Of a stretch of DNA of 64,000 bases, positions 46,307 to 55,973 are shown in pieces; the stretch's first letter is position 1; each line of letters opens with the position of its first letter. The notes under the pieces were generated by a model. It did not search any database, had not been told where the DNA came from, and saw only the letters and a list, made by a program, of their open reading frames with translations. The DNA comes from Mangrovimonas cancribranchiae (GTDB lineage Bacteria; Bacteroidota; Bacteroidia; Flavobacteriales; Flavobacteriaceae). The translations under genes and the position numbers were made by a program. The stretch is from the NCBI RefSeq assembly GCF_037126245.1, contig NZ_CP136925.1:2496001-2560000 (forward strand), read 5' to 3'.

Positions 46307-49300
46307 ATGACAGACCTTAGCTTTAAAAAATGGAATACCCTATTGGGTTGGTTTTCCTTTTTAATTGCCTTAATAACATATAGCCTAACTGTTGAACCTA
46401 CGGTAAGTTACTGGGATGCTGGTGAGTACATTTTAACTTCTTCAAAATTACAAGTTGGACACCCACCTGGCGCACCACTATTTCAAATGTTTGGAGCCTT
46501 TTTCTCCATTTTTGCTTTTGGCGATCCTACTAAAATTGGGTTAGTTATGAATATGATGAGTGCTGTAGCCAGTGCTTTTACTATTCTATTTATGTTTTGG
46601 ACGATTTCACTGCTGCTTAAGAAAATAATCACGTTTAACAATGGTGAATTTTCACAAGGCAAAAAAACAGCAGTTTTAGGAAGTGCCCTAGTAGGTAGTT
46701 TAGCGTTTACATTTACCGATTCGTTTTGGTTTAACGCTGTAGAGACCGAAGTATATGCTATGGCCACTTTAATCATGTCTGCTTTATTCTATTTAGGGCT
46801 TCGCTGGGAACAAGACATGGACAAACCTAGAGGTAATAAATGGCTTATATTAATTGCCTTTTTAATTGGATTATCATTTGGCGTGCACTTTATGGGGCTG
46901 TTAACCATTCCTGCCATAGGGTTAATATATTACTTTAAAAACTACAAAACCATCACCATTAAAAACTTCATTATAGCCAATGTTGTTTCTGTGGCTATAT
47001 TACTTTTTATCTTTAAGCTTTTAGCCCCTAATATTCTTAGGTTTTTTAGTAGTATGGAATTGTTTTTTGTAAACTCCGTTGGATTACCTTTTAATTCAGG
47101 AACCATCATTGCGGGACTTATACTAATCGCCTTTGTTTACTTTGGTTTAAAATATACTAGAGAAAAACAATACAAACACCTCAACACAGCGCTATTATGT
47201 GTAACTTTTGTAGTCATTGGGTTTTCTACATGGTTAATGCTACCTATTCGTGCCAATGCCGATGTTGTTATTAATGAAAATGACCCCTCTGATGCTAGAG
47301 AATTATTAGCCTATTATAACCTCGAGCAATACCCAAAAACCTACTTGTTTTACGGACCACAATTCACCGATCAGTTTTCAGGTTTAGATGACGATCAACC
47401 TTATATAGACGACAAACCAAATTATGAAAAAGACTATAAAAAAGGAGAATATGTTATTATAAACGATTGGAAAAACGCTAAGCAAAATTACAATTCAGAT
47501 CACGCCTCTATTCTACCAAGAATGTGGAGTACCGAGCATGCCGAAAACTATATGCTTTTTACAGGCTATTTAGATTTTAAGCTTAAACCAGAATACCAAA
47601 TGGAGAACGAGCTCCGTAATGCTGTTTTTGGTTTTAAAAACGATGTTGCTCAAGGCTTAGTCGATTATGAAGATTACACCAGTTTTTTAAGACAGTTTAG
47701 TCAATATATCGATATTGAAAAGCCCTCTTTAGGAAGCAACGTCGCTTATCTTTTAGAGTACCAATTAGGCTATATGTACTGGCGTTATTTTATGTGGAAT
47801 TTTGTTGGAAGACAAGACGACATACAAGGTAAGTACGACAATCATGGAAACTGGTTAAGTGGCATTAAATTTATAGACGAATGGCACTTAGGACTTTCTC
47901 AAGACAATCTACCAAGCGATGTAGAAAACAACAAAGGACGAAACACCTATTATTTCTTACCATTTATTCTTGGATTATTAGGTTTCTTTTTCCTTTTTAA
48001 CAAAGACAAAAAACTATTCTGGGTTATGCTTGTCTTTTTCCTATTTACAGGTTTAGCCATACAAGTATATACCAATGTACGCCCATTCGAACCTAGAGAG
48101 CGAGACTATTCAGTTGTTGGCTCTTTTTATGTTTTTGCTTTATGGATTGGTTTTGGCGTGTACGCTTTATACGATATGTTAAAAAAACATGTCAAAACTA
48201 AAATGCTCGCACCAGCGATAACTTTAGTATGCCTTATCTTAGTTCCTGGAATTTTAGCTGCTAATAATTGGGATGACCATGACCGTTCTGGAAAATACAC
48301 AGCAAGATCTATGGCAAAAAAATACCTAGACTCTTGTGCAGAAAACGGCATCCTATTTACTATAGGAGATAATGATACATTTGCGCTTTGGTACGCCCAA
48401 GAAATTGAAGGCTACAGAACCGATGTTCGTGTGGTTAACACAAGCTTATTTCAAACCGATTGGTATATCAATCAAATGAAACGCAAAGCATACGAGAGCG
48501 ACCCTATTCCGTCTCAATTAACACACGATCAATATCGTTATGGCACTAGAGATTACATTATGAAACGCTTAATGTCTAGAGACACAATGGATATTAAAGA
48601 CTTCTTAAACTTTGTCTCTAGCGAGAACCCTAGAACAAAATTTAAATATGTCTTACAGCAGCAAGGTGAAGACCCAAGTTTTTACCCATCACAATTAACA
48701 AACTCAAATTATTTCCCTGTAGAAAACATTAGTATTCCTGTAAATAAAGACAATGCTATTAAGAGTGGTATTGTTAAAGAAAAGGATGCAAACAATATTG
48801 TAGACAGTCTTTATATTACAATCACAGGAAGTGCTCTTTATAAAAACAGACTGTTAATGCTTGACGTTGTTGCCAATAATAATTGGGAAAGACCCATTTA
48901 CTTTACTGGCGGCGCCTTTGCTGATGATGATTACATTTGGATGAAAGACTACCTACAACTAGATGGTATGTGTTACAAATTAGTCCCCATAAAAACACCA
49001 GTAGATCGTGCTAATCCATTTGATATGGGACGTGTTGACAGTGATTTAATGTACAACAAAGTTGTTAATTGGGATTGGGGCAATAGTGGAAGCGACGATA
49101 TTTACCACGACCCAGAAACCCGTAAAAACGCCATAACCTATCGCGGTAATTTAGCAAGGCTAGTTGAACAACTTATTAATGAAGACAAACTTGATAAAGC
49201 CGAAGAAGTAGCCGACATTGCTATGGAAAATATGCCCGTTGAGCATTTTAACTACTATACATTATTAGAACCATACATTGGCGCTTATTACGAAGTAGAC

Positions 49301-49624
49301 AACAAAGAAAAAGCCAGACAGCTATTTAAACAAGTTGCCGAAAAGTATCAAGAAAACTTGACCTATTACGGAAACTTAAAAATTGAAAATCAATACAATT
49401 TAATTGAAGATATTTTAACTGACATTGAACGTTATAAAGGCGTCCTAGATGTGGTTGATGAATACGATGAAGAATTCTCACAAGCAGAAAATAAACTATT
49501 TTCAGATTACCTTAACCTGTTCAGTCATTTTTATGAAGATGAAGGAGTTGAAACCCCAAAACAGGATATTGATATAGATGACGCTTTAGAAGCCGACAGT
49601 TTATTAATTGACTTAAATGAATAA
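46307..49624 (+). CDS. DUF2723 membrane protein, candidate O-mannosyltransferase
   Basis: A 1105-residue protein from the ATG at 46307 (an upstream in-frame ATG at 46271 is less likely, as the sequence between does not look like coding). The first half has about twelve transmembrane helices, with an acidic W-D-A-G-E motif at residues 36-40 in the first periplasmic loop, as expected for GT-C-fold glycosyltransferases; Asp37 and Glu40 are candidate catalytic residues. The second half is a soluble domain with TPR-like helices. DUF2723 shares family with eukaryotic TMEM260 O-mannosyltransferases, so a role in O-glycosylation of exported proteins is plausible (inference). A NodB deacetylase follows 5 bp downstream. 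Confidence 0.8.
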   Translation: MTDLSFKKWNTLLGWFSFLIALITYSLTVEPTVSYWDAGEYILTSSKLQVGHPPGAPLFQMFGAFFSIFAFGDPTKIGLVMNMMSAVASAFTILFMFWTISLLLKKIITFNNGEFSQGKKTAVLGSALVGSLAFTFTDSFWFNAVETEVYAMATLIMSALFYLGLRWEQDMDKPRGNKWLILIAFLIGLSFGVHFMGLLTIPAIGLIYYFKNYKTITIKNFIIANVVSVAILLFIFKLLAPNILRFFSSMELFFVNSVGLPFNSGTIIAGLILIAFVYFGLKYTREKQYKHLNTALLCVTFVVIGFSTWLMLPIRANADVVINENDPSDARELLAYYNLEQYPKTYLFYGPQFTDQFSGLDDDQPYIDDKPNYEKDYKKGEYVIINDWKNAKQNYNSDHASILPRMWSTEHAENYMLFTGYLDFKLKPEYQMENELRNAVFGFKNDVAQGLVDYEDYTSFLRQFSQYIDIEKPSLGSNVAYLLEYQLGYMYWRYFMWNFVGRQDDIQGKYDNHGNWLSGIKFIDEWHLGLSQDNLPSDVENNKGRNTYYFLPFILGLLGFFFLFNKDKKLFWVMLVFFLFTGLAIQVYTNVRPFEPRERDYSVVGSFYVFALWIGFGVYALYDMLKKHVKTKMLAPAITLVCLILVPGILAANNWDDHDRSGKYTARSMAKKYLDSCAENGILFTIGDNDTFALWYAQEIEGYRTDVRVVNTSLFQTDWYINQMKRKAYESDPIPSQLTHDQYRYGTRDYIMKRLMSRDTMDIKDFLNFVSSENPRTKFKYVLQQQGEDPSFYPSQLTNSNYFPVENISIPVNKDNAIKSGIVKEKDANNIVDSLYITITGSALYKNRLLMLDVVANNNWERPIYFTGGAFADDDYIWMKDYLQLDGMCYKLVPIKTPVDRANPFDMGRVDSDLMYNKVVNWDWGNSGSDDIYHDPETRKNAITYRGNLARLVEQLINEDKLDKAEEVADIAMENMPVEHFNYYTLLEPYIGAYYEVDNKEKARQLFKQVAEKYQENLTYYGNLKIENQYNLIEDILTDIERYKGVLDVVDEYDEEFSQAENKLFSDYLNLFSHFYEDEGVETPKQDIDIDDALEADSLLIDLNE

Positions 49625-49629
49625 TCCTA

Positions 49630-50247
49630 ATGGCTAGAGTTCCTGCTAAACTTCCAGCCATAGTTAAATATGTGTTTCCAAATTATGTTTGGAACATAAA
49701 CACTAGTAAAAAGTACATTTACTTAACATTTGACGATGGTCCAACACCTAAAATCACACCTTGGGTGTTAGATCAGCTTCAAACATATAATGCGAAAGCC
49801 ACGTTTTTTTGCATAGGAAATAATGTAGAAAAACATCCTGAAATCTTCAACCAAATACTTAATCAAGGGCATACCGTTGGCAACCATACTTATAATCATT
49901 TAAAAGGTTGGAAAACGACCCCTGATTATTATTTACAAAATGTTATAAAAGCGTCTAAAGTTATTCCTTCAAAACTTTTTAGACCACCTTATGGGCAGAT
50001 TACTAGAAAACAAGCCAATTTAATTATAGAAAAAGGGTATGAAATTATTATGTGGAGTGTTATTTCTATTGATTGGGATAAATCCCTCAAGGAAGAAGCC
50101 TGTTTAAATAACGTTGTAAAAAACACAAAGGAAGGCAGCATCATTGTTTTTCATGATAGCATTAAAGCTGCTAAAAACATGCAATATACACTTCCTAAAG
50201 TTTTGGAGTACTATTCAAAAAAAGGATACCAGTTTAAATCGCTATAA
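49630..50247 (+). CDS. NodB-type polysaccharide deacetylase
   Basis: A 205-residue protein with the five NodB motifs intact: TFDDGPTP (motif 1, with the catalytic and metal Asp), HTVGNHTYNH (motif 2, the metal histidines), FRPPYG (motif 3), WSVISIDWD (motif 4) and VFHDS (motif 5). It should remove acetyl groups from N-acetylated sugars. No signal peptide or obvious anchor, so it is likely cytoplasmic or exported by another route. It is coupled to the DUF2723 gene and converges with the thioredoxin-like gene. Confidence 0.9.
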   Translation: MARVPAKLPAIVKYVFPNYVWNINTSKKYIYLTFDDGPTPKITPWVLDQLQTYNAKATFFCIGNNVEKHPEIFNQILNQGHTVGNHTYNHLKGWKTTPDYYLQNVIKASKVIPSKLFRPPYGQITRKQANLIIEKGYEIIMWSVISIDWDKSLKEEACLNNVVKNTKEGSIIVFHDSIKAAKNMQYTLPKVLEYYSKKGYQFKSL

Positions 50248-50250
50248 TAG

Positions 50251-50547
50251 CTAAACGTACTGTTGAATCACTTGTATAAGCGTATTCGCATCTTGTTCGC
50301 CACTATGACGCCATTTCATTTCGCCATTTTTATAAATAATTAACGTAGGCAATCCTTTTACACGAAGTGCTTCGGCTAGTTCTTTGTTTTTATCAACGTC
50401 TATTTTAATTACTTTAGCCTTATCGCCTAAAGCTGCAGCCACGTCTCTTAAAATAGCATGCATGACTGTAGATTGCTCGTTCCATTCGGTAAAAAAATCA
50501 AGCAGAACAGGAACATCTACATCTATAAGTTCCCCAAATTTAGACAT
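50251..50547 (-). CDS. Thioredoxin-fold protein without the active-site cysteines
   Basis: A 98-residue thioredoxin-like protein with the whole fold (VLLDFFTEW strand, long helix, VIKIDVDKNKELAEALRVKGLPTLIIYKNG) but the WCGPC site is replaced by W22-N-E-Q-S26; there are no cysteines at all. The cis-proline (Pro67 in GLPTLI) remains. It cannot act as a disulfide reductase; redox-inactive members of this fold often serve as chaperones or binding partners. It stands alone and is preceded by a structured inverted-repeat region. Confidence 0.9.
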   Translation of the reverse strand: MSKFGELIDVDVPVLLDFFTEWNEQSTVMHAILRDVAAALGDKAKVIKIDVDKNKELAEALRVKGLPTLIIYKNGEMKWRHSGEQDANTLIQVIQQYV

Positions 50548-50573
50548 ACATTTTAAAATTTAACATTAAATGC

Positions 50574-50629
50574 GTTACTACTAACCTACATGGTCTTATA
50601 ATTTTACTATAAGGGGCAACTGTAGTAAC
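50574..50629. repeat. Nested inverted repeat upstream of the thioredoxin-like gene
   Basis: An outer perfect 8-bp inverted repeat GTTACTAC (50574-50581) and GTAGTAAC (50622-50629) encloses an inner 6-bp hairpin CTTATA / TATAAG (50595-50613). It lies 27 bp upstream of the thioredoxin-like start codon (minus strand), in a 143-bp gap with no other feature. It could be an RNA structure in the leader or an operator. Confidence 0.5.
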
Positions 50630-50690
50630 CTCATAACGTATTTATTATAAATATAAGTATTTTCTTATTAAAAAGACAGGTACACTTAAA

Positions 50691-51926
50691 TTATGTGGTT
50701 TTTGAGTTTTTTTTCAACTCGATTACTGTTATTTCAGGCCAAATCCCTACTCTACCAGGAAAAGCATGATAACCAAACCCTCTATTAACATTAATAAAGC
50801 GCCCAAACTCTTCGTAAAGACCAGCCCATTGCTTGTAAACATATTTTGAAGGGCTCCATTTTATTAATCCAGGAATTTCAATACCCATTTGAAGTCCGTG
50901 TGTATGGCCACTTAAAGTTAAATGATAATGAAAGTTGTCTTGCTTAACTTGATTTTCCCAATGCGAAGGATCGTGAGACATTAAAATTTTAAAATCGGAT
51001 TTGTCTATTCCTGCTTTGGCTTTATTTAAATCGCCTGCCTGATTAAACCCTTTTCCCCAATTTTCAACACCTATCAAAGCAATCTTTTCGCCGTCTTTTT
51101 CAATGTAACGATTTTCATTCATTAATAAATCAAATCCTATTTTAGGATGCAACTCCTGAATTTTTCTAAAATTGGCTGCTTTATCATCTTCTGTATCCCA
51201 TTCTACATAATCACCATAATCATGATTACCAAGTATGGAATATTTACCTTTAGGTGCTTTTAGAGCTTTAAACATAGTCACCCAATTGTCCATCTCGGAA
51301 GCAACATTGTTTACAATATCTCCGGTAAATAAAATAACATCAGATTGTTGCTCGTTTATTAAATCTACACCATACTGTATTTTTTTGGCATTGGTAAAAC
51401 TCCCTGAGTGGATATCGGAAATTTGTGTTATAGTAAACCCATCAAAAGCATCAGGTAAATCATCAAAAGCTAATTGATATTTTAGCACCTTATAATTGTA
51501 TCTTCCTTGTACTATTCCATATAAAAAAGACGCAAATGGTATGGTTGCTAATCCTAATGCTATTTTTGAAATAAATGCACGCCTACCTTGAATAGGTTGT
51601 GTTTGTCCAGGAGTAAACCAACTCACTAATTTAACGCCAAAACGCCAGATATCTTCAGAAAACATCCCTAGAATTAAAATGGCTTTGGGTATTAAAATGG
51701 TTAGCATAAACCCTACAGCATATTGAAATTGTAACGTTTGCCCAACACTTCTAGAGGTTGAAAAAATAACATAAAGTAAATTGGCATACACTAAAGCAGA
51801 CACCCCTAACCAAACGCCTTTAATTAAACGACTTCTGGTTATGGTTTTTAGTGCTTGAAAAGCATAAGCTTCAGCTATAAATATAATTACAGCCAAAATA
51901 ATTAGCCGTATTACCCAACGTGACAT
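50691..51926 (-). CDS. Membrane-anchored metallophosphoesterase
   Basis: A 411-residue calcineurin-like phosphoesterase with four to five N-terminal helices (about 1-135) and a catalytic domain (about 155-400): ISDIHSG, GDIVNN, GNHDYG and the HTHG histidine motif, giving the two-metal site. Members of this family with such anchors include UDP-2,3-diacylglucosamine-type and other phosphodiesterases; the substrate is unclear. A TATCTTTG box lies 16 bp upstream. Confidence 0.9.
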   Translation of the reverse strand: MSRWVIRLIILAVIIFIAEAYAFQALKTITRSRLIKGVWLGVSALVYANLLYVIFSTSRSVGQTLQFQYAVGFMLTILIPKAILILGMFSEDIWRFGVKLVSWFTPGQTQPIQGRRAFISKIALGLATIPFASFLYGIVQGRYNYKVLKYQLAFDDLPDAFDGFTITQISDIHSGSFTNAKKIQYGVDLINEQQSDVILFTGDIVNNVASEMDNWVTMFKALKAPKGKYSILGNHDYGDYVEWDTEDDKAANFRKIQELHPKIGFDLLMNENRYIEKDGEKIALIGVENWGKGFNQAGDLNKAKAGIDKSDFKILMSHDPSHWENQVKQDNFHYHLTLSGHTHGLQMGIEIPGLIKWSPSKYVYKQWAGLYEEFGRFINVNRGFGYHAFPGRVGIWPEITVIELKKNSKTT

Positions 51927-51941
51927 ATTGCAATTTTACAT

Positions 51942-51949
51942 CAAAGATA
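51942..51949 (-). promoter_or_regulatory. Candidate -7 box for the metallophosphoesterase gene
   Basis: TATCTTTG on the minus strand, a full -7 element 16 bp before the start codon. The -33 position does not match TTTG. Confidence 0.4.
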
Positions 51950-51986
51950 ATTGAATTTTAGCTCATTAAGGTTCTACACCATTACC

Positions 51987-52017
51987 TTTAACGATACCTT
52001 AAGAATTAGTATCTTTC
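51987..52017 (+). promoter_or_regulatory. Candidate promoter of the GH92 gene
   Basis: TTTA-N19-TATCTTTC, one mismatch in each box against TTTG-N19-TAnnTTTG, ending 22 bp before the GH92 start codon. In the divergent region shared with the metallophosphoesterase gene. Confidence 0.4.
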
Positions 52018-52038
52018 ACGAGCAACAACATAATTAAC

Positions 52039-54960
52039 ATGAACCAATCTTATTTTACGCTATTTTTAGCCTTTTTGCTCCTCAATTGCTCATCAAAACC
52101 CAAGGAACTTGCCGCAAAAAAAGACGCCCCTTTAATTTCTTATGTCAATCCATTTATTGGAACTGGTGGTCATGGGCATACTTATCCTGGAGCTACATTG
52201 CCTTTTGGCATGATGCAACTTAGTCCAGATACTAGATTAGATGGTTGGGATGGTTGTTCTGGTTATCACTATTCCGATAGTTATATCTATGGATTTTCGC
52301 ATACACATTTAAGTGGTACCGGTGTTTCAGATTATGGCGATATTTTATTAATGCCTACTAATAAAGCAACCTTTAATAATGGAGCCAATGATAAACAAGG
52401 TTATCGCGCTCATTTTAGCCATAATAACGAAATAGCTGAACCTGGTTTTTATAGTGTATTATTAGATTCTACCAATATTAATGTAGAGTTAACCGTATCC
52501 AAACGAAGCGGGATTCATAAATATGAATTTCCTAATCCCGATAATCAATATGTAATTTTAGATTTAGAACATCGTGATATGTTGCTATCGCATAACATAA
52601 CACAAAAAGACTATAAAACTATTCAAGGACACAGACATAGCAAAGCCTGGGCAACAAACCAACGCTTGTTTTATTACATGACGTTTTCCGAAGCCATAGA
52701 CACTATCATTTATAACACTACTAATAACCCTACAAAGGCTGCTATTCGTTTTAATAACCCTGAAAACAATCCTCTATATACTAAAATAGCTATCTCGGCA
52801 GTAGATACTATTGGAGCTCAAAAAAACCTTGAAGAAGAACTTGACACCAAAACGTTTTCAGAAATAAAAGCTGAAGCGCAAAACACTTGGGAACAACAAT
52901 TAGAAAAAATTATTATTGAAAGTAATAATAACGATAATAAAACCAATTTTTACACCTCGCTTTACCACACCATGATTGCCCCTAATTTATATCAAGATGT
53001 TGATGGGCGTTATCGCGGTATGGATTTAGATATTCATAAAACCAAAGATTTCGAATATTACACTGTGTTTTCGTTATGGGACACGTATCGCGCAACACAT
53101 CCTTTATATACAATAATAGAGCAAGATCGCACCAATAATTTTATTAATACGTTTTTAGCTAAATACGATGAAGGCGGTATTATGCCTATTTGGGATTTAA
53201 GTGCAAATTATACAGGGTGCATGATTGGTTACCACGCCGTTCCTGTTATTGCCGATGCCTACCTAAAGGGTATTAAAAACTATAATACAGAAACGGCATT
53301 TAACGCTATGAAACATAGTGCAACTCGTGATAAATTGGGACTAAAATCGTATAAAGAATCGGGTTTTATTCCTGTAGAAGAAGAAAGCGAGTCAGTTTCA
53401 AAAACATTGGAATATGCTTATGACGATTGGACCATTGCTCAAATGGCCAAAGCTATGGGTAAACCTAAAGATTATAAAACTTACATCCAACGTGCTCAAA
53501 ACTACAAGAATGTATTCGACCCAGAAACGCAATTTATGCGTGGTAGATTTAGAAATACCTGGTTTTCGCCTTTCGATCCTTATGAAGTAAATTTTAATTA
53601 CACTGAAGCCAACTCGTGGCAATACAGCTATTATGTCCCTCAAGATATTTCTGGTTTTACAACACTGTTGGGTGGTAAACATCAACTAGAAACCAATCTA
53701 GATAAACTTTTTACAGCTGAAGATAAAACGTCTGGCAGACATCAAGTAGATATTACGGGGCTAATTGGGCAATATGCTCACGGCAACGAGCCAAGTCATC
53801 ACATGGCATATTTATATAATTTTGTTAACAAGCCTTATAAAACACAAGAAAAAGTACATCAAATACTAACCGAACTTTATACAAATGCGCCAGATGGTAT
53901 TTCTGGTAATGAAGATTGCGGACAAATGAGTGCTTGGTATGTATTTTCTTCTTTAGGATTCTACCCAGTAACACCAGCTAGTAATACATATATTATAGGA
54001 ACTCCATTGTTTGATAAAGCAACCATAACCTTGGAGAACAAAAAGCAGTTTACTGTTCTGGCCAAAAACCTCTCAAAAGAAAATAAGTATATTCAATCTG
54101 CAACTTTAAACGGGAAATCTTTAAATAAAACCTATATTAACCATTCAGATATTATAAATGGGGGGCTATTAATTTTTGAAATGAGCAATCAACCATCGTC
54201 TTGGGGTACACAACAAGGCGAAGAGCCCGTCACCAAAATAGACGAGCATTTTATAACTCCCGCACCATTTATTGCAAAAGGTGACATCGCTTTTAAAGAC
54301 AACACAGAAGTCACCTTAAAAAATGTAGATAACGAAACAACTATTTTTTACAAATTAAACAATTCGGATTATTCAGAATATACTTCTCCATTCACAATTT
54401 CAAAAGCAACAACGCTTTCTGTATATGCTGAAAAAAATAATATTAAAAGTTCTGTAATAGTTGCTAAATTCAACAAAATAAACACAAACCTATCTATTAC
54501 GCTAGAGAGCCAATATGCTAACCAATATAATGGTGGCGGCAATAATGCTTTAATTGATGGCGTTCTTGGCACAACCGATTTTAGAACAGGGACTTGGCAG
54601 GGCTATCACAACACAGATTTAATTGCTGTTGTTGACTTAGGAAAGGTAAAATCTATCAACACAATTAGCATTAACTTTTTACAAGATCAAAAGTCGTGGA
54701 TTTTCTTCCCAACTGAAGTTGAATGTTGGGTTTCAGACAATCTTAACAGATTTTACAAAAGTCTTCCTAAACAATCGTTTAACAACAAAAAACAAGCAAC
54801 AACTAACCAGATAAAACCTGCTACATTTAACATGAATGGCTATAAAGCACGTTATATAAAAATTAAAGCAAAAACATTGGGCGAACTACCAACATGGCAT
54901 TTAGGCCACAAACACGACGGCAGAAGTTGGTTATTTGCAGATGAAATTACTATAAAATAA
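52039..54960 (+). CDS. GH92 alpha-mannosidase lipoprotein with F5/8 domain
   Basis: A 973-residue glycoside hydrolase of family GH92 (calcium-dependent exo-alpha-mannosidases acting on N-glycans and similar). A lipobox LLLNC (Cys17) anchors it to a membrane. The GH92 core spans about 33-740; typical pieces are FIGTGGHGHTYPGATLPFGM, HGNEPSHHMAYLYN and ISGNEDCGQMSAWYVFSSLGFYPV. Then follow a chitobiase-C-terminal-like beta-sandwich (about 740-805) and an F5/8 type C-like galactose-binding domain (about 815-970) likely for carbohydrate binding. It is coupled to a glycosylasparaginase gene 5 bp downstream. No SusC/SusD genes are in the window. Confidence 0.95.
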   Translation: MNQSYFTLFLAFLLLNCSSKPKELAAKKDAPLISYVNPFIGTGGHGHTYPGATLPFGMMQLSPDTRLDGWDGCSGYHYSDSYIYGFSHTHLSGTGVSDYGDILLMPTNKATFNNGANDKQGYRAHFSHNNEIAEPGFYSVLLDSTNINVELTVSKRSGIHKYEFPNPDNQYVILDLEHRDMLLSHNITQKDYKTIQGHRHSKAWATNQRLFYYMTFSEAIDTIIYNTTNNPTKAAIRFNNPENNPLYTKIAISAVDTIGAQKNLEEELDTKTFSEIKAEAQNTWEQQLEKIIIESNNNDNKTNFYTSLYHTMIAPNLYQDVDGRYRGMDLDIHKTKDFEYYTVFSLWDTYRATHPLYTIIEQDRTNNFINTFLAKYDEGGIMPIWDLSANYTGCMIGYHAVPVIADAYLKGIKNYNTETAFNAMKHSATRDKLGLKSYKESGFIPVEEESESVSKTLEYAYDDWTIAQMAKAMGKPKDYKTYIQRAQNYKNVFDPETQFMRGRFRNTWFSPFDPYEVNFNYTEANSWQYSYYVPQDISGFTTLLGGKHQLETNLDKLFTAEDKTSGRHQVDITGLIGQYAHGNEPSHHMAYLYNFVNKPYKTQEKVHQILTELYTNAPDGISGNEDCGQMSAWYVFSSLGFYPVTPASNTYIIGTPLFDKATITLENKKQFTVLAKNLSKENKYIQSATLNGKSLNKTYINHSDIINGGLLIFEMSNQPSSWGTQQGEEPVTKIDEHFITPAPFIAKGDIAFKDNTEVTLKNVDNETTIFYKLNNSDYSEYTSPFTISKATTLSVYAEKNNIKSSVIVAKFNKINTNLSITLESQYANQYNGGGNNALIDGVLGTTDFRTGTWQGYHNTDLIAVVDLGKVKSINTISINFLQDQKSWIFFPTEVECWVSDNLNRFYKSLPKQSFNNKKQATTNQIKPATFNMNGYKARYIKIKAKTLGELPTWHLGHKHDGRSWLFADEITIK

Positions 54961-54965
54961 ATCAC

Positions 54966-55970
54966 ATGAAACGTAGAAAATTTATAAAAAACGCCTCGCT
55001 TACAGGTATTGGCTTAAGTGTTGGCACTTCGGTCTTAGCTTGTAACGAAAATACATCAAAAACAAAACCTGTAGCTACTGCTAACACAACAATATCTTTA
55101 CCATTAGTTATTGCTACTTGGAATGTTCCTAACGCTACTGCAAAAGCCTGGAAAATACTAGAAAACGGAGGCTCCGCTCTAGATGCTGTTGAGCAAGGTT
55201 GTATGGTAGAAGAAGCCGACATTAACAATACCTCGGTTGGCAAAGGAGGTTTACCTGACCGCGATGGCCACGTTACTCTTGATGCTTGCATAATGAACAA
55301 ACATGGCGACTGTGGCTCTGTAGTATTTCTTGAAAACATAACACATGCTGTTTCGGTAGCGAGACAAGTTATGGAGAAAACACCTCATGTTATGCTTGCT
55401 GGTAAAGGTGCGGAACAATTTGCTTACGAACAAGGCTTTAAAAAAGAAAACCTTTTAACCGAAGCTTCTAAAAAAGCTTGGGGGAGCTGGAAAGTTAAAA
55501 GCGAATACAAACCCATTATTAATATAGAAAACCATGATACCATAGGCATTCTAGCTATTGATAAAAATGGTGATATTTCTGGGGCGTGTACTACTAGCGG
55601 ACTAGCTTATAAAATGCATGGTCGCGTAGGAGATTCGCCTATAATAGGCTCTGGTTTATATGTTGATAATGAAGTTGGTGCTTGCGTTGCAACTGGATTA
55701 GGCGAAGAGGTAGTAAAAACAGTAGGAAGTTTTTTAGTCGTAGAATTAATGCGCCAAGGTAAATCGCCTCAAGAAGCTTGCAAAGAAGCTATACAACGCA
55801 TTGTAACCAAACCTAACAGTAATTATAAAGATTTTCAAGTGGGATATATTGCCATTAATAAACAAGGTGAAACAGGTAGTTACTCTATTCATCAATGGTT
55901 TAGTATGACAAAATATCAAAACAATAAAAATGAAAATATACAATCTGATTTTTACTTAAAGAACAAGTAA
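54966..55970 (+). CDS. N4-(beta-N-acetylglucosaminyl)-L-asparaginase
   Basis: A 334-residue glycosylasparaginase of the Ntn-hydrolase fold, cleaving the bond between GlcNAc and asparagine after glycan removal. The nucleophile that appears after autocleavage is Thr192 in NHDTIGILAID; GRVGDSPIIGSGLYVDN and the GLGEE region contribute the substrate site. The N-terminus has a twin-arginine-like start (MKRRKFIKNAS) and a lipobox (SVLAC, Cys26), so the enzyme is probably an exported lipoprotein by the Tat path. It follows the GH92 gene by 5 bp, and the two fit a common glycan-degrading function. Confidence 0.93.
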   Translation: MKRRKFIKNASLTGIGLSVGTSVLACNENTSKTKPVATANTTISLPLVIATWNVPNATAKAWKILENGGSALDAVEQGCMVEEADINNTSVGKGGLPDRDGHVTLDACIMNKHGDCGSVVFLENITHAVSVARQVMEKTPHVMLAGKGAEQFAYEQGFKKENLLTEASKKAWGSWKVKSEYKPIINIENHDTIGILAIDKNGDISGACTTSGLAYKMHGRVGDSPIIGSGLYVDNEVGACVATGLGEEVVKTVGSFLVVELMRQGKSPQEACKEAIQRIVTKPNSNYKDFQVGYIAINKQGETGSYSIHQWFSMTKYQNNKNENIQSDFYLKNK

Positions 55971-55973
55971 TCG

